Source: Pseudaestuariivita atlantica (GTDB lineage: Bacteria > Pseudomonadota > Alphaproteobacteria > Rhodobacterales > Rhodobacteraceae). From it: a stretch of 38,459 nt of DNA. The translations under genes and the position numbers were made by a program. This document shows, in pieces, positions 30,834 to 38,459 of the stretch. The stretch spans positions 1 through 38,459 of the forward strand of contig NZ_AQQZ01000014.1 of the NCBI RefSeq assembly GCF_001205715.1, written 5' to 3'. The notes beneath the pieces were generated by a model. That model worked only from the letters and a program-made list of their open reading frames with translations, had not been told where the DNA came from and did not search any database. How positions within the stretch are numbered: the first letter of the stretch is position 1; the number at the start of each line of letters is the position of its first letter.

Positions 30834-33800
30834 AATCGATCAACTTCGAAATACTACGTGACGGCTGGCCTGAACTTGCTGGACTAGGCACGTTTGCAGA
30901 ATCATATGCTCACGCTGACCCAGCAAGTGCACTCGTCAAGCTTCGCCTTTTCGCGGAGAACCTGACAAAGGATATCTATCGCGAGCTCCGCCTGCCAAAG
31001 CCGGACTTGCCAACGTTTGTTGATCTCTTGAAGAACGACGCCTTTACCGCGATCACGCCGAAGGTTGTACTCGACAAACTTCACGCGTTGCGGATGCACG
31101 GCAACAAAGCCGCTCATGGCGAGCCCGTCAGGAGCCAACACGCGCTATGGCTGCTCAAGGAGGCACATGATCTGGCCCGCTGGATGTGTGTCAGATACGG
31201 GCAAGCGACAGCAGACCAGCTTCCCGCCTTTCAACAGCCGAGTATTCCAGGCCAGGTCGAGGAACGGGAACGGCGCCAAGTCCTGGAGAAACTCGCGGCT
31301 CAGGAAGCGCAGATGGATGCGTTGCTTGCGGAACTCGAAGAAGAGCGCTCGAAAGCAACCGCAGCCCAAAAGGAAGCAGCTGAGCTCAAACAGCTTGCAG
31401 GCTCGGCACAGGCGGCGGCCGATGAACTTCAGTTTAGTGAAGCTGAGACCCGGACGCGGCTCATCGACAGTATGCTGGCGAGTGTCGGCTGGGACATCTC
31501 AGAGGGTGTCAAGAGCACGGCACAGGTTGGAAAGGAGGTCGAGGTAGATGGCCAGCCCACAGCCACGGGCATCGGCTACGCCGATTATGTGCTTTGGGAT
31601 GACAACGGGAATCCTCTGGCCGTTGTCGAGGCAAAGAAAACCTCGACCGACGCCGAGCTCGGTCGCCATCAGGCGAAGCTCTATGCCGATAGCCTCGAGA
31701 ACCGGTATGGCCACCGTCCGGTTATCTTCTACACGAATGGCTTCGACATCTGGATTTGGGACGACGCCCAGGACTTCCCTCCGCGCAAGCTATTCGGCTT
31801 CTATTCGAAGGACAGTCTTCAGCACCTGGCAAACTACCAGCGGAGCCAGAAACAGCCTCTCGACACGATCGAGATCAGTGATCAGATCGTTGATCGTCTG
31901 TACCAGCTCGAAGCGATCAAGAGGGTTTCCGAGCGGTTTTCACAGAAGCACCGTCGGGCGCTCGTTGTTCAGGCCACCGGTACGGGCAAGACACGCGTTG
32001 CCATCGCGCTGACGGACCTTCTGATCCGGGCCGGTTGGGTAAAGCGCGTCTTGTTTCTCTGTGACAGGAAGGAACTTCGGAAGCAGGCCAAGAACGCCTT
32101 CAACGATTTCCTTTCGGAGCCGACGCGGATCATCACGTCGCGCGTAAAAACGAATGCCAGTGAACGGGTCTTCCTGGCGACCTATCCCGCGATGCAAAAG
32201 GTCTTTCAGTCGTTTGACCCCGGCTTCTTCGACCTCATTATCGCGGATGAATCTCATCGAAGCATATACAACGTCTACGGAGACATCTTCCACTATTTCG
32301 ACTGCCACCAGGTGGGGCTAACCGCGACGCCAGTTGACTTCGTTACGCGCAGCACCTTCCGCCTCTTTGGGTGCGAAGGGCAACTTCCAACGTCGAATTA
32401 CGATCTCGAGCAGGCGGTTCAGGAAGGATACCTGACCCCGTTTGAGGTTTATGAGCACACGACGCAGTTTCTCCGCGACGGCATTGCCCTCGATGGCTTG
32501 TCGCCTCAGCAGATCCAGGAGCTCGAAGACCAGGGCGAGGATCCAGCGCAGTATGATTTCTCCTCGGAGCAGATCGACAAGGTCATCTACAACAAAGACA
32601 CCAACCGTGCGATCCTTCGCAACCTGATGGAAAACGGGATTAAGGACGCAACCGAACAGCTTCTGGGAAAGACCATCATCTTCGCGCGCAACCACCAACA
32701 TGCGATGCTGATGCGCCAGATCTTTGACGAAATGTATCCGCAGTACGCCGGCAAATTTTGCCAGGTGATCGACAACTATGACCCCAGAGCCGAGCAACTA
32801 ATCGACGACTTCAAGGGCGAAGGCACCAACAACGATCTGACCATCGCGATCTCGGTCGACATGCTCGACACCGGGATCGACATACCCGAAATAGCGAACC
32901 TTGTTTTCGCTAGGCCAGTCAAATCGCCCGTAAAGTTCTGGCAAATGATCGGCCGCGGTACGCGTCTCTGTCCAGACCTCTTCGGACCAGGCCAAAACAA
33001 GAGCGTGTTTCGCATCTTCGACCATTGGGGTAACTTTGCCCGCTTCGAGATGGGCTATCGACCCGCCGAACCCACGCAGAGCAAGCCGCTTGCCCAGCTG
33101 GTCTTCGAGGAGCGGCTGAACGTTGCCGATGTCGCGCTTCAAAAGAGCGAGATCGCGGCGTTCGACACCGCCATCGGACTTGTCGAGCAAGACATCAACG
33201 CCCTGCCGGAGGAGTCGATCGCGGTTCGAGAGAAATGGAAGGAGAAGCGCGCGCTATCACGCCCCGAGGCCTTGAAGTCATTCGCCCCGGCGAACGTCGC
33301 TAGGCTACGCCAAGAGATCGCTCCATTGATGCAATGGCGGAACATCCGTGGCTTCGGCGACGCTCTTTCGCTCGATCTCCTCATTGCTCGCATGCAGATC
33401 GCCCTGCTGCGTGGCTCAGGTGAGATTGCCGACCTGAAAATCGAGCTCCTTGACCGACTGTCATCCCTCCAGATGCACCTGAACCCGGTCCGCGAGAAGG
33501 CGGAAATCATCAAGCGCGTGAAGTCGGATGCGTTCTGGAAGGATGTAACTTTCGCTGACCTTGAGGACGCGCGTCTCCAGCTTCGAGAGATCATGCATCA
33601 CCGGGCGAAGGGTGGCTCACAGGGCGTTCCTCCGAAGGTGGTCGACATCACTGAGGATGCCGGTCAGATGCAGTTCGCTCGTCGCTCGGCGAGCCTGAAA
33701 TCCGTCGACATGAAGGCCTACCAGCAGATCGTCGAGGCGGAGCTCAAGAAGCATTTCGACACCAACCAAGTCCTTAAGAAGATCCGTGCCGGCGAAGCAG

Positions 33801-34228
33801 TGTCCGACCGCGAAATCGACTCGCTCGTATCGCTCGTTCTAACTCAGCACCCAGACGTGCGGCGTGAGCATCTTGAGGAGTTCTTCAGCGAAACCGCAGG
33901 TCCGCTATATCTCGCGATTCGTATGATCGTTGGGATGGATCCCGAAGCGGTGCGAGAGAAATTCACCGCCTTCGTCCAGAAACATCCGAAGCTCAGCGCG
34001 AAGCAGACACGCTTCCTCGCGCTGCTGCAGAACCACATCGCGCGTTACGGCACGATTGAGGTCGAGCGGCTCTACGACGACCCTTTCACTGTGGTCGATG
34101 CCGACGGTCCGGACGGCGTGTTCCAAGACGAGGCAGACATTGCAGATCTTATCAACATCGTGCGCTCTTTTGGCCCCAAGGTCGAAGAGCGCCAAGACGA
34201 AAACCCGAATGAGAGGAAACAACAATGA
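30830..34228 (+). CDS. hsdR: Type I restriction enzyme R subunit (HsdR) with DUF4145 N-terminus
   Basis: This 1132-aa motor-nuclease subunit translocates and cuts unmodified DNA. Domains in order: DUF4145-like N-terminus (1-125); coiled coil rich in Ala/Glu (about 142-200); HsdR nuclease domain with a PD-(D/E)xK site (D252, E267-A-K269 in AVVEAKK); superfamily 2 helicase with ATGTGKT (382-388), DESHRSIY (473-480), GLTATP and the later [11 protein letters not shown]; and a C-terminal helical region for HsdM contact. Length is normal for the class with DUF4145. It overlaps the regulator and hsdM genes by 4 nt each. All catalytic motifs are present. Confidence 0.95.
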   Translation: MKSINFEILRDGWPELAGLGTFAESYAHADPASALVKLRLFAENLTKDIYRELRLPKPDLPTFVDLLKNDAFTAITPKVVLDKLHALRMHGNKAAHGEPVRSQHALWLLKEAHDLARWMCVRYGQATADQLPAFQQPSIPGQVEERERRQVLEKLAAQEAQMDALLAELEEERSKATAAQKEAAELKQLAGSAQAAADELQFSEAETRTRLIDSMLASVGWDISEGVKSTAQVGKEVEVDGQPTATGIGYADYVLWDDNGNPLAVVEAKKTSTDAELGRHQAKLYADSLENRYGHRPVIFYTNGFDIWIWDDAQDFPPRKLFGFYSKDSLQHLANYQRSQKQPLDTIEISDQIVDRLYQLEAIKRVSERFSQKHRRALVVQATGTGKTRVAIALTDLLIRAGWVKRVLFLCDRKELRKQAKNAFNDFLSEPTRIITSRVKTNASERVFLATYPAMQKVFQSFDPGFFDLIIADESHRSIYNVYGDIFHYFDCHQVGLTATPVDFVTRSTFRLFGCEGQLPTSNYDLEQAVQEGYLTPFEVYEHTTQFLRDGIALDGLSPQQIQELEDQGEDPAQYDFSSEQIDKVIYNKDTNRAILRNLMENGIKDATEQLLGKTIIFARNHQHAMLMRQIFDEMYPQYAGKFCQVIDNYDPRAEQLIDDFKGEGTNNDLTIAISVDMLDTGIDIPEIANLVFARPVKSPVKFWQMIGRGTRLCPDLFGPGQNKSVFRIFDHWGNFARFEMGYRPAEPTQSKPLAQLVFEERLNVADVALQKSEIAAFDTAIGLVEQDINALPEESIAVREKWKEKRALSRPEALKSFAPANVARLRQEIAPLMQWRNIRGFGDALSLDLLIARMQIALLRGSGEIADLKIELLDRLSSLQMHLNPVREKAEIIKRVKSDAFWKDVTFADLEDARLQLREIMHHRAKGGSQGVPPKVVDITEDAGQMQFARRSASLKSVDMKAYQQIVEAELKKHFDTNQVLKKIRAGEAVSDREIDSLVSLVLTQHPDVRREHLEEFFSETAGPLYLAIRMIVGMDPEAVREKFTAFVQKHPKLSAKQTRFLALLQNHIARYGTIEVERLYDDPFTVVDADGPDGVFQDEADIADLINIVRSFGPKVEERQDENPNERKQQ

Positions 34229-35751
34229 TCACGGGTGATCTCAAGCGGCGCGTCGATGCGCTCTGGACGGAATTCTGGCAGGGCGGGATCACCAACCCGC
34301 TGACGGTGATCGAGCAGATCACGTTCCTGATGTACGCGCGCCTCCTCGACATCAACGAGGCGCGGGACGAGAACCGCCAGAAGCGGAGCGGTAAGCCGTT
34401 CACGCGCCGCTTCAAGGAAGACGAGCAGCACCTGCGCTGGTCGCAGTTCCGGCACCTGGGCTCCGACCAGATGCTGCCACTTGTGCGCGACCAGGTGTTC
34501 CCGCATTTCCGCAGCACTGTGGCCAGCGGCACGGCCTTTGCCGAGTTCATGAAAGACGCGCAGCTGATGATCCAGAAGCCCGGCCTTCTAGTGAAAGCGG
34601 TCAACATGATCCACGAGTTGCCACTGACCGAGGGTGACACCAAGGGCGACCTCTACGAGTATCTGCTCAGTAAGCTCACGACGGCTGGCATCAACGGCCA
34701 GTTCCGCACGCCGCGCCACATCATCCGGCTGATGGTCGATCTGCTCGAGCCAAAACCGACAGATGTGGTGGGCGATCCATCCTGCGGCACCGGCGGCTTC
34801 CTTGTCAGCGTGATGGAATACCTGCTCGAAACCTACACCTCGCCTGAGGCGGTAATTGAGGAGACCGATCCGGACACTGGCAATGTCGAGAAGATCTACA
34901 TCGGCGACAAGCTCAGCGACGAGGACCGCGCGCATATCCGCAGCAACATGTTCCACGGCTTCGACTTCGACGCGACCATGCTGCGGATCGCAGCGATGAA
35001 CCTGATGCTGCACGGGGTGGATGATCCAGACATCCACTATCAGGATACGCTGAGCACCGGATTCACAGACAAGTATCCAAACCAGGCGACCGAGGGGTTT
35101 GACGTCATTCTAGCCAACCCGCCCTTTAAGGGCAGCTTGGATTTCGAGGACGTGCACTCCGGGCTCCTACGCCAGGTCAAAACGAAGAAGACCGAGTTGC
35201 TCTTCCTTGCGCTGATCCTGCGTATGCTGAACACCGGAGGCCGATCAGCAACCATTGTGCCTGATGGTGTGCTGTTTGGCTCGTCTGGCGCGCACCGTCA
35301 GCTGCGTCAGCTTCTGGTCGACAATAATCAGCTGGAAGCCGTGATCTCTTTGCCCAGCGGTGTGTTCAGACCCTATGCGGGCGTTTCCACGGGTATCTTA
35401 GTCTTCACCAAGGGTGGACGCACCGACAACGTTTTCTTCTACGACATTGAAGCTGACGGACTCTCTCTCGACGACAAAAGACAGCCGGTTGAAGAGAACG
35501 ATTTGGATGATTGCCTAGCGAGCTGGAGAAAACGCAACCCAGCGAGCGATACCGACCGCAAGTCTAAAGCGTTCTTTGTCCCAGCGGCTGAGATCAGAGA
35601 AGCTGGATATGATCTTTCCCTTAATCGTTACAAAGAGAGCAGTTATGTCCAAAAAGAAGGCGAACATCCGCAAGAAGTCCTCGGGCGTATGAAGGAACTA
35701 AACGATGAAATTTCCAAGGATATCGTCGAGCTAGAGGAAATGCTCGGATGA
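34225..35751 (+). CDS. hsdM: Type I DNA methyltransferase M subunit (HsdM)
   Basis: This 508-aa N6-adenine methyltransferase protects host DNA and forms the core of the R-M complex. The N-terminal HsdM_N helical domain (about 8-140) precedes the SAM-binding motif [10 protein letters not shown] (184-192) and catalytic motif IV NPPF (298-301). A C-terminal helix region (about 450-508) contacts HsdS. The sequence is complete. It overlaps hsdR and hsdS by 4 nt on each side, so R, M and S are produced from one message. Confidence 0.96.
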   Translation: MITGDLKRRVDALWTEFWQGGITNPLTVIEQITFLMYARLLDINEARDENRQKRSGKPFTRRFKEDEQHLRWSQFRHLGSDQMLPLVRDQVFPHFRSTVASGTAFAEFMKDAQLMIQKPGLLVKAVNMIHELPLTEGDTKGDLYEYLLSKLTTAGINGQFRTPRHIIRLMVDLLEPKPTDVVGDPSCGTGGFLVSVMEYLLETYTSPEAVIEETDPDTGNVEKIYIGDKLSDEDRAHIRSNMFHGFDFDATMLRIAAMNLMLHGVDDPDIHYQDTLSTGFTDKYPNQATEGFDVILANPPFKGSLDFEDVHSGLLRQVKTKKTELLFLALILRMLNTGGRSATIVPDGVLFGSSGAHRQLRQLLVDNNQLEAVISLPSGVFRPYAGVSTGILVFTKGGRTDNVFFYDIEADGLSLDDKRQPVEENDLDDCLASWRKRNPASDTDRKSKAFFVPAAEIREAGYDLSLNRYKESSYVQKEGEHPQEVLGRMKELNDEISKDIVELEEMLG

Positions 35752-36836
35752 ACTGGCCTATGGTGCGCCTTGATAAAGTTGCAAAGATCGACCGAAAAGG
35801 GATCGATCCATCATCTATTGAGGCCGGAACGAAGTATTTAGGCCTTGAGCACATAGCTAGCGGGGGTGAAATCATCAGCGCTGAGTGCGTCGATGAAGGA
35901 CAGCTTGCAAGTACCAAATTTTGTTTTGAGGAATCGCACGTCCTTTATGGAAAACTTCGACCTTACCTTGCCAAGATCGCTTTGCCTGATTTCTCTGGAA
36001 TTTGCAGTACGGACATTCTACCGATACAACCCGGCCCCGACTTGGACCGACGATATTTAGCCTTCTTTCTAAGACAGCCACACCTTGTCGAGTTAGCGTC
36101 TTCACGGTCGACCGGGGTGAATCTGCCACGTCTAAGTCCGAAAGCGTTGGCCGAGTTTGAAGTCCCACTACCGGCCCTCAATGAGCAGCTGCACGTTGCT
36201 GCCGTTCTCGAAAAAGCTGACAAAATCCGGCACAAGCGGGACCAAGCGGTGTCCATGTCAGATGAGCTGTTGCGAGCTGTCTTTCTTGATATGTTTGGCG
36301 ATCCTGTGCTCAACACGAAACAAATGCCAACGGCAGCACTGGGCGACATCATTAAGGTTTCCAGTGGAAACGGCCTCACCGCCAAGAAAATGGACCCAAA
36401 CGGCAGGCACCCTGTTTACGGCGGTAACGGGATAAACGGATTCCATTCCGAATACATGTTCGATGAACCACAGATCGTTATCGGACGAGTTGGTGTATAC
36501 TGTGGAGCGGTACATGTAAGCGAACCGAAAGCGTGGATCACTGATAACGCTTTGTATGTCCGGGAGTACAAAAGGCCTGTGAACCAGACATACTTGGCCT
36601 GGGCTCTGAGGTTTGCAGATCTCAATCAGTATGCTGGCCGAGCAGCACAACCGTTGATTTCAGGGAGCAGGATCTATCCAATTGAGATCGTTCTGCCAAA
36701 CGAAGATTTGCAAAACAACTTTGCAGCATTTGTGGAGCGGCAGAAGAAATTCGAAGCTAAGTTGCTGGCCGCTTGCAATGACGCAAAGTCGCTCTTCGAC
36801 TCCCTGTCTCAACGTGCGTTTCGCGGGGAGCTGTGA
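35748..36836 (+). CDS. hsdS: Type I specificity subunit (HsdS)
   Basis: This 362-aa subunit determines the DNA sequence recognised. It has two target-recognition domains (about 1-150 and 195-330), each followed by a conserved helical region: [25 protein letters not shown] after the first and [20 protein letters not shown] after the second. The typical [18 protein letters not shown] and [16 protein letters not shown] motifs close each TRD. Length is slightly short but both halves are present. Base composition is more AT-rich than the flanking genes, as expected for swapped specificity modules. The target sequence cannot be predicted from sequence alone. Confidence 0.93.
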   Translation: MNWPMVRLDKVAKIDRKGIDPSSIEAGTKYLGLEHIASGGEIISAECVDEGQLASTKFCFEESHVLYGKLRPYLAKIALPDFSGICSTDILPIQPGPDLDRRYLAFFLRQPHLVELASSRSTGVNLPRLSPKALAEFEVPLPALNEQLHVAAVLEKADKIRHKRDQAVSMSDELLRAVFLDMFGDPVLNTKQMPTAALGDIIKVSSGNGLTAKKMDPNGRHPVYGGNGINGFHSEYMFDEPQIVIGRVGVYCGAVHVSEPKAWITDNALYVREYKRPVNQTYLAWALRFADLNQYAGRAAQPLISGSRIYPIEIVLPNEDLQNNFAAFVERQKKFEAKLLAACNDAKSLFDSLSQRAFRGEL

Positions 36837-36845
36837 GGTACCACC

Positions 36846-38444
36846 ATGCGTTTGACCAGAATCGAGATTGAGAATTTCAAGGGCATTGGCACACTCCAAA
36901 GTATTGAACTGAAGCCGATCACGCTCCTTTTTGGTCCAAACAGCGCGGGAAAAAGCACGATCCTGCAGGCGCTGCACTACCTGCGCGAAGTGATCGAGCG
37001 CAACAACCCTGACCCGGACCAGACGATCGCCGGGGGCCTCACCGACCTCGGCGGCTTTGCCAATCTCGTCCATGGGCATGAGACTGACCAGTCCATCCAC
37101 ATCAAGGTCCATCTGGATATCGGGGACGATCAGGGCAGCGACCGACTGCCGCTCAATTCCGGTGGCAACCTGCAAGACCCGCAGTTCATAAACCTGCCGG
37201 TGCAGTACATCGCGGGTGAAAACACCGAACTGAAAACCTACGCCGTCGTGCAGGAGGTGGGCATCGGCATCGAGGTTGCCTGGAGCGATTTCGTCCAAGC
37301 CCCCTATGTCGCGAAGATGTCGGTCGAACATAACGGTGAGGAAATGGCCGTTCTCCGCTCACCCCCACAGGAGGGTCAGGCCGAGCTGATCGATATCAAC
37401 TGGCAGCATCCGATGCTTGAAAAGCTGGTCGATCCGGATGATGAGCCGGAAGGCTGGGATGAGGGTTTGCCGACCGCGCTCGGATTTGATCCTGAGGCCG
37501 AAAAGGGCGACCCCTTCAAGTCACCGCTCGGGAACGAGCTCTATGAACTTTCCCGCCAGATCGTGGCGGATGCGCAGGTCAATGACCGCGTTCGGTTTCG
37601 GGTCAAGGTCGATACCGAATTCGGAGCGTTGCCCGATCTGGACCGTCCGCTTGCGCTCGATCTGGTTGAGCTCGACAAGAACCTGATCCGGATGCGCTAT
37701 GCGCGCGGCGCCTCCGTTCCGCGCCTGTCGGACAGCGACGAACTGCGCGCCGCCGACGAACTCGACCTAGAGACATATCGCCGTGCCGGCTTGAGCGCGC
37801 TTCTGGACGAGATGGTTCTCGGCCCTGTCCGGATCCTGCGCGACTATCTAAAGTCACTGACCTACATCGGGCCGCTCCGCGACATACCCAGCCGTGGCTA
37901 CCGTCCGCGCCTTTCGCCTGACGAGTCACGCTGGGCACAGGGCCTTGCTGCCTGGGACGTGCTTCATAACCAGACCACGGAGCACCTGCTTGAAAGCGTG
38001 AATGACTGGCTCTCCTCCGATCTGAAGCTGAGGACCGGCTACCAGCTGCAGCAAACTGTCTTCAAGCAGGTCCCCAACACCAGCCGGTTCCACCAACTAT
38101 TTCAGCGGGGTATCGATGAAGACGACCTTGGCGACCTGCAGGAGCTCTACGCTTCGTTGAAGACCGTCAAGGAGTTCCGGTTGCTTGATCTCAACAAAGG
38201 GGTGCTTGTTGCACCGAGCGACGTTGGTGTGGGCATTTCTCAGATGGTGCCAGTCGTTGTCGCGTGCCTGATGGACCCTGACGGCCTGATCGCGATTGAG
38301 CAGCCCGAGCTTCATATTCACCCGGCCATCCAGGTCGGACTTGGTGATCTCTTCATCGAAGCGACGCAAGGCCCACAACCGGCAGTTGGTCCCGAGCGCA
38401 GCCTTTTGATCGTGACCTGCCCCCCGAGGCTCCCTCGTTCATAA
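36846..38444 (+). CDS. AAA ATPase (DUF3696-like) linked to the R-M operon, truncated at the 3' end
   Basis: This SMC/OLD-like ATPase begins MRLTRIEIENFKGIGTLQSIELKPITLLFGPNSAGKST-type, with Walker A GPNSAGKS at 30-37. A large variable middle follows, then the signature region GVLVAPSDVGVGISQMVPVV and Walker B LIAIEQPELHIHP (about 481-493). In intact relatives the text continues with a switch His (roughly LLIETHSEH) and a C-terminal tail. Here it reads LLIVTCPPRLPRS and stops. The departure starts at about 38411, where an insertion-sequence-like end begins, so the gene is probably broken. It lies 9 nt after hsdS and likely belonged to the same defence operon. Confidence 0.85.
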   Translation: MRLTRIEIENFKGIGTLQSIELKPITLLFGPNSAGKSTILQALHYLREVIERNNPDPDQTIAGGLTDLGGFANLVHGHETDQSIHIKVHLDIGDDQGSDRLPLNSGGNLQDPQFINLPVQYIAGENTELKTYAVVQEVGIGIEVAWSDFVQAPYVAKMSVEHNGEEMAVLRSPPQEGQAELIDINWQHPMLEKLVDPDDEPEGWDEGLPTALGFDPEAEKGDPFKSPLGNELYELSRQIVADAQVNDRVRFRVKVDTEFGALPDLDRPLALDLVELDKNLIRMRYARGASVPRLSDSDELRAADELDLETYRRAGLSALLDEMVLGPVRILRDYLKSLTYIGPLRDIPSRGYRPRLSPDESRWAQGLAAWDVLHNQTTEHLLESVNDWLSSDLKLRTGYQLQQTVFKQVPNTSRFHQLFQRGIDEDDLGDLQELYASLKTVKEFRLLDLNKGVLVAPSDVGVGISQMVPVVVACLMDPDGLIAIEQPELHIHPAIQVGLGDLFIEATQGPQPAVGPERSLLIVTCPPRLPRS

Positions 38445-38459
38445 CGAGAGTTTGCGGGT
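38413..38459. mobile_element. Probable insertion-sequence end at the window edge
   Basis: From 38413 the sequence reads TGACCTGCCCCCCGAGG, resembling the TG-starting, C-rich terminal repeats of IS3-family elements. A perfect dyad CTCGTT-N3-AACGAG follows at about 38434-38448. The ATPase homology stops at this point. The rest of the element would lie outside the window, so family and completeness cannot be judged. Confidence 0.45.

Noticed and set aside
1-38459. CRISPR arrays, tRNA or rRNA genes
   Set aside because: No regularly spaced direct repeats and no tRNA/rRNA-like segments were seen on either strand.

Overview
The window looks like accessory DNA (plasmid or genomic island) from an alphaproteobacterium, most likely a Rhodobacterales relative. 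The reasons are the group 2a-type uptake hydrogenase beside HupR-like control, a VirB system with many GTG/TTG starts and 1-11 nt overlaps, and overall codon style. It contains three blocks and two junctions.

Block 1 (about 576-16744, all minus strand) is a nearly gapless hydrogenase cluster. In transcription order it runs: HupR/NtrC-like regulator, small zinc-ribbon protein, [NiFe] small subunit, large subunit, two paralogous four-cysteine (HiPIP-like) proteins, maturation protease, a 101-aa orphan, a TPR protein, two tiny two-TM proteins, a NifU-Rieske fusion (HucE-like), an NHL-repeat protein, HypF, HypC, HypD, HypE, a nickel permease, HypA and HypB. The subunits closely resemble the cyanobacterial HupSL / mycobacterial Huc type (group 2a). 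The cluster therefore carries structural genes, putative electron-transfer partners, nickel supply and a full Fe(CN)2CO/Ni maturation set. HypA is odd: its zinc domain is missing, while a separate zinc ribbon with HypA-like cysteine spacing sits beside hupS.

The junction at 16745-18318 holds a long perfect inverted repeat, an XRE regulator with its own dyads, two small hypothetical genes and a 14-bp palindrome in front of the next operon.

Block 2 (about 18319-29805, plus strand) is a VirB-type type IV secretion operon. Its order is 121-aa protein, VirB1, VirB2, VirB3, VirB4, a VirB7-like lipoprotein, a lytic transglycosylase with VirB5-like flanks, VirB5, VirB8, VirB9, VirB10, VirB11, DUF4177, an exported protein and VirB6. 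No VirD4 or relaxase is present in the window. An 18-codon stub follows VirB6, suggesting that the next gene was cut off.

Block 3 (about 29859-38444, plus strand) is a defence island. It has a WYL-type regulator behind a promoter overlapped by a dyad, then HsdR, HsdM and HsdS of a type I restriction-modification system, then an AAA ATPase whose 3' end breaks off at a sequence resembling an insertion-sequence end. No tRNA, rRNA or CRISPR array was seen.
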